Origin: Cryptomeria japonica
Lineage: Eukaryota > Streptophyta > Pinopsida > Cupressales > Cupressaceae
Direction: 5' to 3'
Assembly: GCF_030272615.1 (NCBI RefSeq)
Contig: NC_081414.1
Span: 523,946,137 to 524,010,136, forward strand
DNA length: 64,000 bases
This document shows positions 35,331 to 47,871 of this stretch, one piece after another. A model generated the notes under the pieces. It did not search any database and had not been told where the DNA came from. It worked only from the letters and a program-made list of their open reading frames with translations. The position numbers were made by a program, and so were the translations under genes. Within the stretch, counting starts at the first letter, position 1; the number at the start of each line of letters is the position of its first letter.

Positions 35331-36580
35331 TTTCCCTCCTTACTATTAAAATATGAGCGCCGATTTTTTCCAAATTCAAATTAATATCCCGATGATTATC
35401 AAGATGATGACAATGATACTAACTAGATGGCTAATTTGGATGTTGAGCTAGATGTCTACTAGGATAAGAGGTGACACGTATGTCAATATTTCTAGTTGCA
35501 ATGTTGGAAGTAAAAATATTTTTCTCCCCCACTTGGCCTTAATTACAAAGGATGAGGAAATAATTTGATGGAAAGGTGATAGTTCCATTTTTCATAGCAC
35601 CTTACTTTCCCATGATGTGAGTTGTGTTGGTTCCTAATTATGGGTTTTACGCTTATGCAACAACCAAGTTGATCTCTCCACTTCCTATGAGGTTGCCAGT
35701 CTCAATTATCAAAAAAATTCAAGGACTTGGACCAACTTAACAAGGATATAATATCCTTTTGCATTTTAGGATCTACAAAACCAGGGAGGGTGATCCCTTA
35801 ATGCATTTTACAATCTCTGCACCAAACTTGTAAATAACATTAAATAAAGTAGATAATCTCACCAAAAGGCTCAACAAGAATTTAAGGAGATGCTAAATGA
35901 TGGATAATCATCCATTGACCTACAACTTAAAGTGGATCAATGAGAATGAACAACTCTTCAAGCTATTGGAATTAATGGTTCTCATATGGGCTCAACAGAA
36001 AAGGAGAAAGTTCCTCAACTTCCCGGAGCCATGAGACATTTCAGCTCATAAACATACATACATAGAATAAAAGATATTCTGATTGAAATAGAGCTTGTAG
36101 CAAGAGCTAATAATTTTGACAACAACACTAACTGTAAGCACAATTGCTAGGTATGATTAGTGCCTCATTTGATTGGGCAACTTGAAACTATGGAAATATT
36201 AAATAACATATGACAAGACTTTATCCAGCAACTATTAGATCCAAGATAACACTGCCTTACAGTGTATCTCATCAATGATTCACATCTAGAACTACTTACC
36301 TAAATCCTTGCATAAGCTCTATCATTCTGCAACTCTATTTAAGAAATTTAGTTGCCCCCTTGGGCCAAAGCATAAACAAAAAACCACATACATCATAACA
36401 ATGCCCTAAATAAAATAAACCCTTGGTTGATTTTACTCAAAAACTGATAGAATCATATAGTGGAGAGAAGCTATATCTAAGCCATATTTTCATTTATTTC
36501 AAATGCTACTTCTGCCACAAAACACTTTACATTCCATTCTTCAAATGTGTCATAACCCTCTTTTTGGACTTTGATATGAC
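35330..36580. other. Intervening sequence, no gene seen
   Basis: It has mixed composition, slightly less AT-rich than its neighbours, and all six frames are full of stops. It may be the 3' extension of the LINE fragment or another decayed element. I cannot assign it. Confidence 0.4.

Positions 36581-36582
<2 letters not shown>

Positions 36583-36628
<46 letters not shown>
36583..36628. repeat. (TTA)n microsatellite
   Basis: About 15 trinucleotide units form an uninterrupted array. Confidence 0.95.
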
Positions 36629-36630
<2 letters not shown>

Positions 36631-36734
36631 TTTATGAGTAATGTTAGAAAGAAAAGATAAATTGAAATGAGGTTGAAGTTTTTAAATAAAAAGGAATTTA
36701 ATTGATGACACATACATGAGGTCATAATTTATTT

Positions 36735-37096
36735 GAAAATTGCTTATTTTCTCAATATCCTAATTGAGCACATGGTGTAGGAGAAATAAGAAGATTCTAG
36801 AAAAGAAATTTTAAATTTTAAATATTAAAGAATAAATATTATATTTAGCAAATATATGACATGGGAGTTACAAAATTATTCTTTGACAAGAATAATTCTA
36901 TTCATGGCATTTTTATGACAAAGGAGTTACAAAATGCATTTTTGGGGGAGAATTCAAATTTGAATTTCAAATACACGGTCAAGTGTAACCCCCACTATGA
37001 CAACAATCATTTTGCATGAAATTAATTTTGAAAATTCTTATTTTCTCAATATGTTAATTTAGCACATGTTGTAGGAGGAAATAGAAGCATCTAGAG
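36735..37096. repeat. Diverged direct duplication, about 296 bp apart
   Basis: 36735-36800 (TTATTTTCTCAATATCCTAA, then GAGCACATGGTGTAGGAG) recurs at 37030-37096 with changes. The space between holds two copies of a GACA-GGAGTTACAAAAT phrase. The surrounding region up to about 37900 is AT-rich with no gene. Confidence 0.7.
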
Positions 37097-37904
37097 GTAA
37101 AATTCAAATTGCATATTCTTGCATGTAACTCCTCCACCAAGTGATCAATCAATTTTGCATGAAACCAATTTTAGAAAAAGAACCTCCATTTTCAATTAAT
37201 TATCTTGATAGTGGAATTGGTGCATCTTTTCTATATAATGTATGCAAATGTTTCAAAAAGGGAGTTCATTGTTTTTTTTTTATGATAAAGTAGTCTTGAA
37301 ATTCTTATGAATTTATTTTCAATACCATGTTAGTTGTAGGAGAAATTTTGTAGATGTGTCATAGGATTTTGGAGAAGATCATTACCAAGATTCAAGGAGG
37401 AATTGAAGGAGGTCAACAAGGTTCTTCATTCAAATCCAGGTTCCCCTCTTTCATATTCATTGCTTGCTTTTTCTTTTCAAAGAAAATCTTCTTCTCATCT
37501 CTTTCGGAATTTTGCACGTAAGAAAGTTTATATTTTAATTTTATTTTTTAGAAAGAAATCTCTTTTATCCATTTCAAATTTTTGCAAGGAAATCTTTTTT
37601 ATTTTTTGTTGATTGATTTAATCAAATACACGTAATAAATTGTTTTCTATCCAAAAAAGAAAAGAAAAAAATCTTCTTTTTTATTCTGCATGTAGGAAAT
37701 AAATTGGTTAATTGATTTCTTTCAAAATATGCTTATACAAATTCGAATATTGTTTAATCTAATATCTTTTCCTCAATCAACTTTCTTTATTTTACAAAAA
37801 AAAAATGATTTTTTTTAGAATGGAATATATATATATATATTAGAATAACTTGAACAAAAATAAATCTATTGCCAAAGTAATCTAAAATCATAATAAAGAA
37901 AACA

Positions 37905-38070
37905 AAAATAGAAATATATTCATCTTTGTGTATTTTAGATAAATACCCATCTCTATGGATTTTAGGAAAATATTCATGTTTGTGGATTTTAGGAAAATAT
38001 TCATCTCTATGCATTATAGAAAAGAAAGTTCATCTCTATACTTTTTAGAAACATATTCATCTCTTTGGCT
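37905..38070. repeat. TATTCATCTCTATGGATTTTAGGAAAA minisatellite
   Basis: Five to six degenerate copies of a unit of about 30 bp end at a T-tract that may be the 3' tail of the adjacent LINE. Confidence 0.8.
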
Positions 38071-38670
38071 TTTTTTTTTAAAAAGATATATATATTTTTT
38101 TAAATAAAATTGGAAAATCCACTGAACTATATATTAATGAAAAAGTTTTTACATCAGGTTCAGACATGGCATATCAGTAGGAAAGAACCCGCAAGAAAAC
38201 CTCCCGTTGTAGCCATATTTAGACTTAACAGACATATACAGTACCCTTAACAATATATATACTGATGAAACCCCCACCCTCCTATTTTTGATATTTTTTA
38301 CAAAAGTCCCATAGGACAACTTCAAACCAAAATTACTCCAACTGAAGAAGAGATGAGCATGAAGAACCAACAAGGCAGATGAATAAGGCAAAATTCTCTA
38401 TCAGGCCCATAGATAACCATTTCAAACCAAAAAGAAGCCATGTAGCCTTCATTCCTGCAAAAAACCATACTACCAACTACAAAAGAGAAAATATGTTAGT
38501 TGTCCAAAAACCAGGTACTAGAGCTCTCATTCGATGGCTCATGAGAAGAGAATGGAGGTGGAATCACCCGTAGAGGGAACGCCACACAAGTAGGAGCAGA
38601 GCATAAAAATCCCAAAGAGATTAATGAATGTAAAGCCTAAAAAGCAACCCATGCTTTATCCACATAATGG

Positions 38671-39315
38671 TCAGGAGCCAAGTACAACAAAAAATCCATA
38701 GGGACTAGTATTTTCTAAGGAATCGCATATCAATCCCATGCGTAACTGATGAAGAAAATGACCAGACCAACCATTAGCCAAAAGATCATGGTGAGGAAGA
38801 AAACCCCCATGATAAACAGAACCCATATCAAACCGATAACTAGCCAATGCAGTAGAGACCAACTCCCAATTGCACACTGTCGGGAAGACAAACATGGATA
38901 CCAAGAGGTGAACCAAATCCATATCGAGTAGAACATCAAAATAAATAGTAAGAAAATGAGAGAGAAGCTCATTATAAGAAACTTGACGACCAACTTGTAA
39001 CCACCGACATCCCAAAAGCCTGTGAAACTCAAAGTCCACCGCGGGAGTAAACAGATTGAAAACTTTGCCAAGTTTAACAGAATTCTCCTCAATTGCATCT
39101 TCTTCCCCTAATGATCGATCTTCTAAAACCACTCTATAAACTCCAACAAGCAGAGAGGAAGGAATTTGCAGAATGAAGAGCACCGAAAACCAGAAATAAA
39201 TAAGGAACTGATTTTTGAAAATGACAGAGAAATGTATTTGAAAGAGAAAATGTCCTGAATTTCTCGTAAAGATACTGAAAAAATCCATTCGAAGCATGCT
39301 TGAATTAATTCGCAC
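38671..39315 (-). other. 214-codon ORF in the LINE 3' region
   Basis: This open minus-strand frame has a plausible protein-like middle (VDFEFHRLLGCRWLQVGRQV) between hydrophobic segments. It lies downstream of ORF2 and upstream of the tail. No family is recognised, and it may be chance or a remnant of a former extension. The surrounding 39300-40330 is non-coding. Confidence 0.25.
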
Positions 39316-39960
39316 GAATGCAAAAGCCTTCCACTAAAACAGATAAGTGATTATCCCACAAGTAAGGATAACATCAATCTAAAAATAAATAATCTATAAG
39401 CCAAATCTATCAGACCTGGACAAGCACAAGGCGGCCAGCACAATGATATTTGCATCAAAAAATAAAACCTTAGAAACGTGCTGATGGCTTGAGGAGATGA
39501 AAGCACACAAAAAAATAATGAAGGGTTGGAGATAAGGACTACACCAAACCCACATGCCACAACCAAAACACATAATAAATGACGATATTACTAACAAGAC
39601 ACAAGGTCAAATCAATATTGGAAAACCAAACTTAGAAAATCTCTCCCCGACCTGAAAATAGAAAAAACATTTGAAAACATTAGACAAAACTTCGATAAAC
39701 CACAAAGAAACCAATTAACCCATAGCACCCGGGATATACACCCCATCCTTCTGCACGAAACAAATATACCAACACCTTGTATGTAAGCATAGGACAGTTT
39801 ACTCATGTGATGTAAAAATAATCTGAACCAAGAGGAGGATGACATGTGTATCTCAAGCAAATGAAACTGTTGATGAATTTTAATATCATATGCCCACATA
39901 ATTAAGTTGATTCATGAGTGAGTATCCAAATCATGAAAAAGTTGTTTACATATGCTGCCA

Positions 39961-40320
39961 CCTGAAAAATTCTTCTCCAATCCTTAAGAAGTACACACAT
40001 TAATATCTAACCCAAATGCAGATTTTAATAAAAACCTCCTATCAACACAAGAAGGATAGATACAAACTGAACTGAGGAGAGGATAATATGTATACTTCAA
40101 TAAGAAATGAAGATACTAACACAAAAATTTGCCATCTAAAAATTACCTCTCCATCCCTCAAGAAATACACACATTAACATCTAACCCAGATACAGGAATG
40201 TACAAATACTCCATATGCAAAATAGAAGTAAAAGCCTCCTATCAACACATGGCGAACAGATACAAAATGATCTGAGAAGAGGATAATACATATACTTCAA
40301 TAAGAGATGAAGATAATAAC
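39961..40320. repeat. Degenerate tandem duplication in the LINE 3' region
   Basis: 39961-40130 and 40135-40320 share CACACATTAA(T/C)ATCTAACCC, CCTCCTATCAACACA and TATACTTCAATAAGA. The second copy has an extra 25 bp or so. Confidence 0.75.
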
Positions 40321-40334
40321 TCAAAATAGATGAC

Positions 40335-43300
40335 TTAATCTTTGGGATGTGGCATATACCCAGAGAGGATGACATGAGGAATGTCACCAACAGCTACATT
40401 CTTATGAATAGAAACCGAGTCAATAGCCAAATTAGCCAGAAAATCTGCTAGTTTATTTATTTCTCGAAAACAATGAGATAATACATAAGTATCAAAGAAG
40501 GATAATTTCTCCAAAATGTGATCAATTAAGAACTTTAAATGCCAACAATTACTTTTGCAGTTCAACACACTTTAAATAACAACCATTGAATCCCCCTAGA
40601 TGGAAAGATGTTTGATCCCAAGGGAAATAGCCAAATCAAACCCAAGTGACAAAGCTTCACATTCAGCAAAATTGTTTGATTGAGACCCAAGAGCATGACA
40701 TTGAGCAGCAATTAGGACTGCATTATGATAAAAAATGGCCATCCCAGCTCCAGCCATACCCAGATTCCCCCTAGAAGCACCATCAAAATGGAGTTTGAAA
40801 TGACCCGGAGGACGAGGAGCCCAACTGGCCACAATTCTCTTATTTTTAAAAGCCATAACCTTTGCAACTGACCCATGAGAAGGTATGCTAGACAAAGATT
40901 TCCATGTCCTTGTGATCATGCCATCCCAATGGGAAAAAGATGAAAGATTTTCTAAATTCTTATGAATATATGACAAGACCATCTCCGAGATAGAAGCCTC
41001 TATCTTGACTAAAATATTAGAAAGCGAAGTGGATGATTTTTTAAAGATCCTATTATTTCTTTCTAACCATATGTTCCAAACAATAATCGATGGGGATATA
41101 ATCCAAAGGTAGGCATAAAAAGAAGAGGAAAACAAGAGAGGCCAAGCTCTGAAGTGAGAGAGAAGGTCCCCACTAGTAACAAAAGACAATCCTTGCTTCT
41201 CAAAAAACCAATTCCAACATCCTAGAGCAAAATCACAATGAAGGAAAAGATGAGATGATGATTCCAATTTCTGATTACACAAAACACAAGGGAAAACAAC
41301 AGATAAACCCATCCTATCTAGTCTCATCCCAATTAGAACCCTATCTTGAACAGCAAGCCAAGCAAAAGCTCCAGCCTTCGGCAGACATGCTAGATGCTAG
41401 AATAATTTGTAAGGCCAAGAAGAGAGATCCTTAGCTGACATAAGAGAGTTGTATTCATCTTTCACTGAGTATTTTCCAGATGAACTCTTAGTCCAAACTA
41501 GCTCATCATCCTTCTCAGACAAAATGATAAGTCTATCTTAAAGAATAGAATAAAAATCTTCTTTCAGACTAGGGCTAACAGGAAGAAACTCAATCTATTT
41601 CCATTGAGCCATCACCAGATGTCCATTATGAACTACATTAAAGTAGTCCAATAAATAGACCCCCATTTATCTAGAAGTATTGATGTCAAGGGAGACCAAT
41701 CCCTAATAGAATCCATAGGACAATAACCATTCCAGACATCATCCCAAAATCTAATTTTTATACCCTTATGCACAACCCAAGAAAGATACGGTAGTAAGAC
41801 ACTTCTAAATTTTCCCATGAAATTCCAAATAGCTGACCCCTTAGGCAAAGTCAAGGCCCTAAAAATAGACTCTCTAGATCCATTAGAAAGATACTTAGCG
41901 AACATGATTCTAGCCCAAAGGGATGCTAGATTATTATACAATTTCCACACTAACTTGGCCCCCAAGGCTAGATTTTGATTTTCCAAACTACGAATTCCAA
42001 CCCCCCCAAGTTCCTTAGGAAGACAAACCTTTTCCCAAGCTAACAAGGGGATCCTAGATTTCCCATCCCTATTGTTATTCCAAAGGAAAGATCTCAGAAT
42101 ATCCTTTAAACTAACAATAACAACCTTTGGATCTTTTAGAATTGACATTAAGTAAATTGGCACCGCATTCAGTACAGACTTAATCAACACAATTTTCCCA
42201 GCCATGGTGAGCCATTTGTGATTCCATGCCAAGATTTCCTTAGACACCCCAGAAACTACTTTATCCCAAAAACTAACCTTAACTTTATTAGCAAAAAAGG
42301 GAACTCCTAGATAAGTGCAAGGAGATCCCCAAGTTGGAAACCCCAAAACTTTTGAAGCTTATCCTAGACCAGGGAGTGAGTGTTTAAGAAAAAAATCTTA
42401 GATTATTCCTTGTTGACCTTCTAACCTGAAAAAGATGCATAATTCCTGATTACTTGATCAATAACTTGAGCCTCCTTCAAGGTTGCGCAACCAAATAAGA
42501 GGGTGTCATCAGCAAAAAGGCAATGGGAAATAATTTGATCAAAATTCTGAATTTTGATACCCTTCCATAAACCGGTCTCACGAGCTGAGCCGATTGCCCG
42601 ACTCGGAGCTTCAGCTAATAAGATAAATAAAAAAGGTGAGAGTGGGTCCCCTTTCCTTAAACCCCTAGAAGAGTGGAAGAAACCACAAGGGGACCCATTA
42701 ATAAGAACCAAAAATATTTCCTAGGAAATACAAGCCATAATCCATTTTACCCAAGCCAGGGAGAAACCTAACCTTAACAGGACAATTTTTAATGCATTCC
42801 ATTCAACCCTATCATAAGCTTTCATCATGTCTAACTTAAGGATCATGGTAGGGTATTTCTGGGTAGAGATCGAATGTAAGACCTCATGAGCAACTATAGC
42901 CCCTTCAGGAGTTTCCCTTTGAGGAACAAAACCTCCTTGCTCAAGGGCGATTATTCTTGGTAAAAGAATGGCCAACCTTATAGCAATTACTTTGGAAAAT
43001 ATCTTATAAATGGTGTTACATAAAGCTATGGGACAAAAATCTACAAAGGTTTTAGGGTCCTCCTTCTTAGGTAAAATGACAATTAAGGTAGTGTTCAATT
43101 CTTTAAGGATAGACCTATTTCTCCTAGCTTCCTCTAAAGCCAAAAGGACATCTTGACCCACAAAATCCCAACATTTCTGAAAAAACAAAGGAGTAAAACC
43201 ATTAGGCCTAGGAGCCTTATCCGGGTTCATAGCAAAAACAACCCCCTTAATCTCTTCTATTGAGAAAGGAGACATTAACATTCTATTAGCCTCGGGAGAA

Positions 43301-44592
43301 ACAAGAGAGGGAATGAGAGACGAGATATTGTTAGATTCATCAATTTTCTCAGATGAAAGAAGATTCTTAAAAAACTTAATTGCTTCCTTAGAGATATCCC
43401 CATCCTCAGAGATAATATTCCCCTGGCTATCCTGAATACAAGAAATCCTACTTCTGACCCTTTTCATTTTAGTACTAGCATGAAAATTTTTTGTGTTCTT
43501 ATCACCATCAGCTAGCCATAACTCCCAAGACTTTTGTATCCAATAAACCTCCTCTCTAGCTAAAATTTTGTCTAATTCACTCCTAAGAGACCTGATTTCA
43601 TCCAATACCTTAGATCCCAAACCATGTTGCAAGACTTGCCTATTTAGAACCTCTAACATATCTAAAATCCTTTGTTTTTCTTCAAAAATATTCTTGAAGT
43701 GAAGGGAGTTCCATCTCCTAATATTGTTTTTTTTAAAACTAATCTTCTTGACCAACTGGAACATTCTAGAACCTCTATAGAATGGAGCCTCTCCAAACCA
43801 TTGTCACGGGAGGGGAAGAAAAGAGGGATCCCTAAACCATGTTGGCTCAAACTTAAAAGGAAGTTTGTATGAAGGTCTATCCCTTACCACAGTCACAGAG
43901 ACCGGAAAATGATTCGACCCAGATAGGGGAAGAATCGAAGAGAAAAACTCAATGTCTGAATCAAACCCATTAGATGAGAGTAAAAATCTGTCCAATCTTT
44001 CTGTAATCTGAGAGAAATTTTTCCTCATGTTTGTCCATGTGAATAGGCCATTATTAGGTTTACAATCAAAAAGAGACATGTCAAAAATGAATGCAATAAA
44101 ATCATCCATAGACTTCTTATTTGGATAGATCCCCCCCGATTTTTCAGTAAGATCCAAAATAGCATTAAAATATCCCCCAAAAATGACAAGAGAATGATTC
44201 CTAAGGGGGGATGACACCCTAATGAACTCTTGCCAAAGATTGTATTTAGCCAAGATACCTAAGGGAGCATAAATGTTAAACACCCAAACTTTAAAGCTAG
44301 AAGCTCTGAATGAAACTAATGACAACATCCAATTTGGCTCAGACGCAACCAATTTCACATCAACTACAAAATCATTCCATAACAAAGCCAAGCCTCCCGA
44401 TGCCCCAACAGTCAGACAAGAAAAAAACTTCCACTTTTTCGAAGAAGAAAATACAGAAACGGAATTCTCCAACAAAAGTTTAGTCTCCTGAAGCAAACCT
44501 ATATCCCACTTAACCAAGTCTAACTGAGACTTGATCAAGCATCTCTTGTTAGGGGCATTTAAGCCCCTAACATTCCATGAGATAATCTTCAT
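40335..44592 (-). pseudogene. LINE ORF2: endonuclease, reverse transcriptase, zinc finger, RNase H (broken)
   Basis: It starts MKIISWNVRGLN at 44592, eight bases after the ORF1 stop begins. The endonuclease at 44590-43880 has QETKL, but GDFN is GYFN and SDHFP is SNHFP, so two catalytic acidic residues are lost. RT at 43250-42300 has PLSPFLFIL and FADD intact. The zf-RVT finger near 41300-41200 (CVLCNQKLESSSHLFLHC) and the plant-type RNase H at 40800-40380 (LHFDGASRGNLGMAGAG, AECEA, FLANLAID) follow. The reading frame changes after about 42420 and again after 41630, with stops at both breaks and near 42720. It would copy LINE RNA at nicked chromosomal DNA if functional. Confidence 0.85.
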
Positions 44593-44597
44593 TGATC

Positions 44598-46619
44598 TCA
44601 AGAGGAGGTTGACACTCTCCTCTTTTCATTAATGGGAGAAGAACAATTCTCCCCAAAGCTTGTATGTAAGCTTCGCTTGACCGCAGTAGATCTAGTTACC
44701 AGAGGACTGATAACACACTTTTTTTTCGATTTGAAGGAACCACTACCTTTTCCATTCCCAAAGGACAATATGGCAGCCTTCTTAAACCCAAGGGAAGATG
44801 ACAAAACTTGTTGAATACCTGCATCAACTTCCAACTGAGTTTTACGATTCTTTGGAGGTCTACCCCTGCCCGAGGACACTATAGTGTTAGGGAAATTTAG
44901 TTGAACCTAGGCAATAGAAGATCTAATGGGCATTTTAACTAGAGATGGTTGATGAGACAGGGCCACTTCCTAAAGAACCACTCATTTTGGATCATCTTGA
45001 GAGATATTAATAGGGACCTTAGATGGATTTAAGGAAGGAGAATTTGACAAACTCTTATGAATTAAATCTAGGTCATTTCCAATAGAGCACATAACCTTTT
45101 CTGAGACCTCCTCTTCGTCCAAAACCTTATTAGATTTAAGCAACTGCTCAACTTGTTGAGCTGTGTGTTCATCTGGGGAAATATGCATAGACTCAGGCAT
45201 ATCACACTGCCTAAGAGGCACATTATGTAGTAACTCTTTGACTTGTTGAATTAAAGCATCCTCATCATGGCAAACAGTGGTAGACACAACTGGAGTGATT
45301 ACCCTGATGTCTGCAATAGGACCAAATGATCATTCTAGAGGATTAAGGACCTCATCCCCTAAGCTACCAACAAGCCCCTCCTTCTGAACAGGGAAAACAT
45401 GGGAATCTTGTAATGGAGGAAGACTTGACTGGTTACCTAAATTAGGAATGCCATCTTTATCATGACCGACAGACTTGGGAACTTCTAATACAACCTGAGA
45501 TAAGGTGTTCACCTCAGTTTCAAGTACAATAGTGATAGATTTAAGATTACGATGAGCGAAAGAGTTATGATTCTCCTTGACTTGACGAATAGACCCAACC
45601 AAGACCTGAGTAGATTCTTTAATAGTAGTATTATGATTAATTTGAGAGGCATTGGTAAGATCCTCCTTGAGTTGATGAATAGGCCCCACCAAGACCTGAG
45701 AGGAGTTTTTAGCAGGGGTAGGATTGAAAGAAACATTCTGATCTACCTCACTGTTTATACTAGTTTTAACATTATGAAAATCAAAAAACAGGGGAGCATC
45801 CACAATAATTAGATTTTGACACAGATCATCATTCATCTTCACAATAGGTTGCTTTCGAATGCCATCATTTGATTTAAGATTACAAGAAATTGGGCATACT
45901 AATGATGGGGAAACCAAAATGCATAATTTTACCAGAACCTTCCCTTCCTCAAAAACAGATTTAGATGTCAAAAATTACCAAAGTTATCCCCTATGGATTT
46001 CAACACCTCTGGATCCATGAATTCAAAGGGAAGTTGTGGCAATCCAAACCAAATCGGAAGAGATTTATGTTTTACCCATTCCAGAACAAAAAAGGTTTCC
46101 AAGAAGAAACCCTAACTACAACATTACCAAACCAATGAAATGAATTTGCAAGAACGTCATCCTTGCAACGGGGGGATTCAAAAACCAAAACATAGGAATT
46201 GGAAGATAACAGCTGAAAACAAATCAATGTAGGCCAACGTTTGCGTAATTTGGAATGTAATTTAGATAACTTGGTCAGAGGACCCCAGATTTCCCCTAAA
46301 ATAGCCATAGAATGCAACTTGGAAGCCCTATCAGCCACAACAAAACCAGAGAAATCAAAAAGAGGTCGCCAAAACCAAACCTGCTTCGAAGGAACATAGT
46401 GAACCATGTTACTATTTTCCAAATGTGCTTTACTACTCAAGCTCCCCACATATTTACCAACAGTAATAGTGTCATCCACCTATTTAATAGACCTGAATGC
46501 CCTGGACCAGCCAAATGAGAAACAGCCACAGACACGAAAGCCCTAGGAGAAACTTGGGCTCCCTTGGCTACCACTTCAGCAAAAGATCGGTTTGCAAAAA
46601 TGAAATTAGCCAATTTCAT
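44598..46619 (-). pseudogene. LINE ORF1 (Gag-like, DUF4283-type N-terminus), broken
   Basis: MKLANFIFANRSFAEVVAKG opens at 46619. After a stop and frame change, a second segment (46479-46072) has the plant LINE/Gag-like domain (GKYVGSLSS, then WGPLTKLSKLHSKLRKRWP and FESPRCKDDVLANSFHWFG). From 45971 to 44598 the protein is low-complexity, with a repeated phrase (SSQVLVGPIHQLKEDLTN and STQVLVGSIRQVKENHN). It ends in a basic stretch (GRGRPPKNRKTQ). It probably binds LINE RNA. Most of the frame is preserved, with a few stops. Confidence 0.7.
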
Positions 46620-46869
46620 ACCCCTGTAAGTGTTTCTCCCCTTAGCATTTGGCCCTTACCATTTGGAACTCCCCATACAATGCCGTGGGATCCCTTTGAA
46701 AAAACACTGAAAATATTTGGATACCAAACGAAAACTTCTGCATTGCCTTCTCAGAAATGGAGCCCTATCTTCCCAGCGACCCTTGGAAAACACCCACTGC
46801 AGCACATGTGGTGGATCATCCCATCCAACATCTGCCCAAGCCCCGAGTCACTTTTCGCCACCTATTTGC

Positions 46870-47280
46870 AGAGCCATAATTTTATATTATATTATTTATT
46901 ATTATTCCCTATGCATGTATGAAATTTTTTTAAAAAAAAAGTAAATCCTGCCTAGATTAATAAATTAGTAAATTTCCCTTCAAATATATATTATATAAAC
47001 ATATATATAAAATTTATTTAAATTTATGTTCTAAACTTGTTTGTAGATTTAAGTTTTTTTTTTTTAATTTTAGTTTATTTATTTAAGATTAAATAAATAT
47101 AATTATTATATTATTAAAATATTTTGATTTAATTATGAATTATTTAAAAAAAAAAAACATATATATATTTTGAGTTAGGAATTGTTTTATTAAAATTGAA
47201 TTATACTTTAGAGAGTGGCTCAAGCCCTGGATGGTCTCGATGAGTCTAAAGTCTCTGGCCAGAGCATATCCTATTCTTAT
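46870..47280. other. AT-rich spacer
   Basis: It has runs of A and T, and TATATATA tracts near 47000 and 47160. No gene is seen. Confidence 0.6.
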
Positions 47281-47282
47281 GA

Positions 47283-47486
47283 ATAGATGCCTACCCTGTT
47301 TGGGTAGATGCATATCCCAGATTGGATAGATGAAACCTCTTGTCCTGTATGAACAGATGCCTAACTCGTATGGTTAGATGCCTAACCTGTATAGTTAGAT
47401 GCCTAGTCTTGTATGGATAGATGCCTAACCTGTATGGTTAGATGCCCATCCCGGTTGGATGGATGCCTATCTCGTTTGGATAGATG
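47283..47486. repeat. GATGCCTAACCTGTATGGTTA minisatellite
   Basis: About eight units of 22-27 bp. In most units CCTAACC and GGTTAG are inverted around GTAT, so each unit is a short potential hairpin (CTAACCtgtatGGTTAG). Confidence 0.85.
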
Positions 47487-47579
47487 TACCTGAGTATGTG
47501 ATTGAATAAAAAAACAAATAAGTATGAATAAGAATAAGAAATCAATATTTTTTATATATTAAAAGAAAAAAAAAATCAG

Positions 47580-47866
47580 TTGAGTTTCTGGATTAAGTTA
47601 AGTGGGTTATTACAAAATGCCTGCAAAAAAATTGAACACTGGACTCCATATAAAATTGCTCTGCAAAATTACATGCTGCTCAAAATAACCAGTCTACTAC
47701 ATGGATCTAAAACCTTTAGACAAGAACTACCTATAGACCCTATACAAGAGAAAATTTCAGAACCTTTACAGCAGAGAAGAAAGAAGAATAAATAGGAGGA
47801 AGACTTCAGATCTTCTCCTGCTTTGCCACATGTCTTCTTCAATTTTCTCTATTGATGCCATGTGTC
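47580..47866. other. Flank of the solo LTR, no gene recognised
   Basis: A 71-codon ORF (47580-47795) starting MSFWIKLSG has no recognisable motif. The same unidentified host sequence resumes at 49386. Confidence 0.4.
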
Positions 47867-47871
47867 CTATC

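Larger units (their letters stand above)
38071..46870 (-). mobile_element. L1-type LINE, nearly full length, minus strand, decayed
   Basis: ORF1 (46619-44598) and ORF2 (44592 to about 40335) are in the usual order, followed by a long 3' region. The 3' end probably lies at the T-rich tract near 38071-38100 (poly-A on the minus strand), just after GTTCAGTGGATTTTCC. The 5' end is near 46870, where GC-richer DNA changes to AT-rich. I could not find a convincing target-site duplication, so both ends are approximate. Confidence 0.75.

Noticed and set aside
37905-38070. CRISPR-like repeat/spacer pattern
   Set aside because: Units are degenerate and contiguous with no unique spacers, and the context is a plant genome.
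36700-47000. Target-site duplication for the large LINE
   Set aside because: Candidate AT-rich words on both sides are too simple to be convincing, so the ends are given as approximate.
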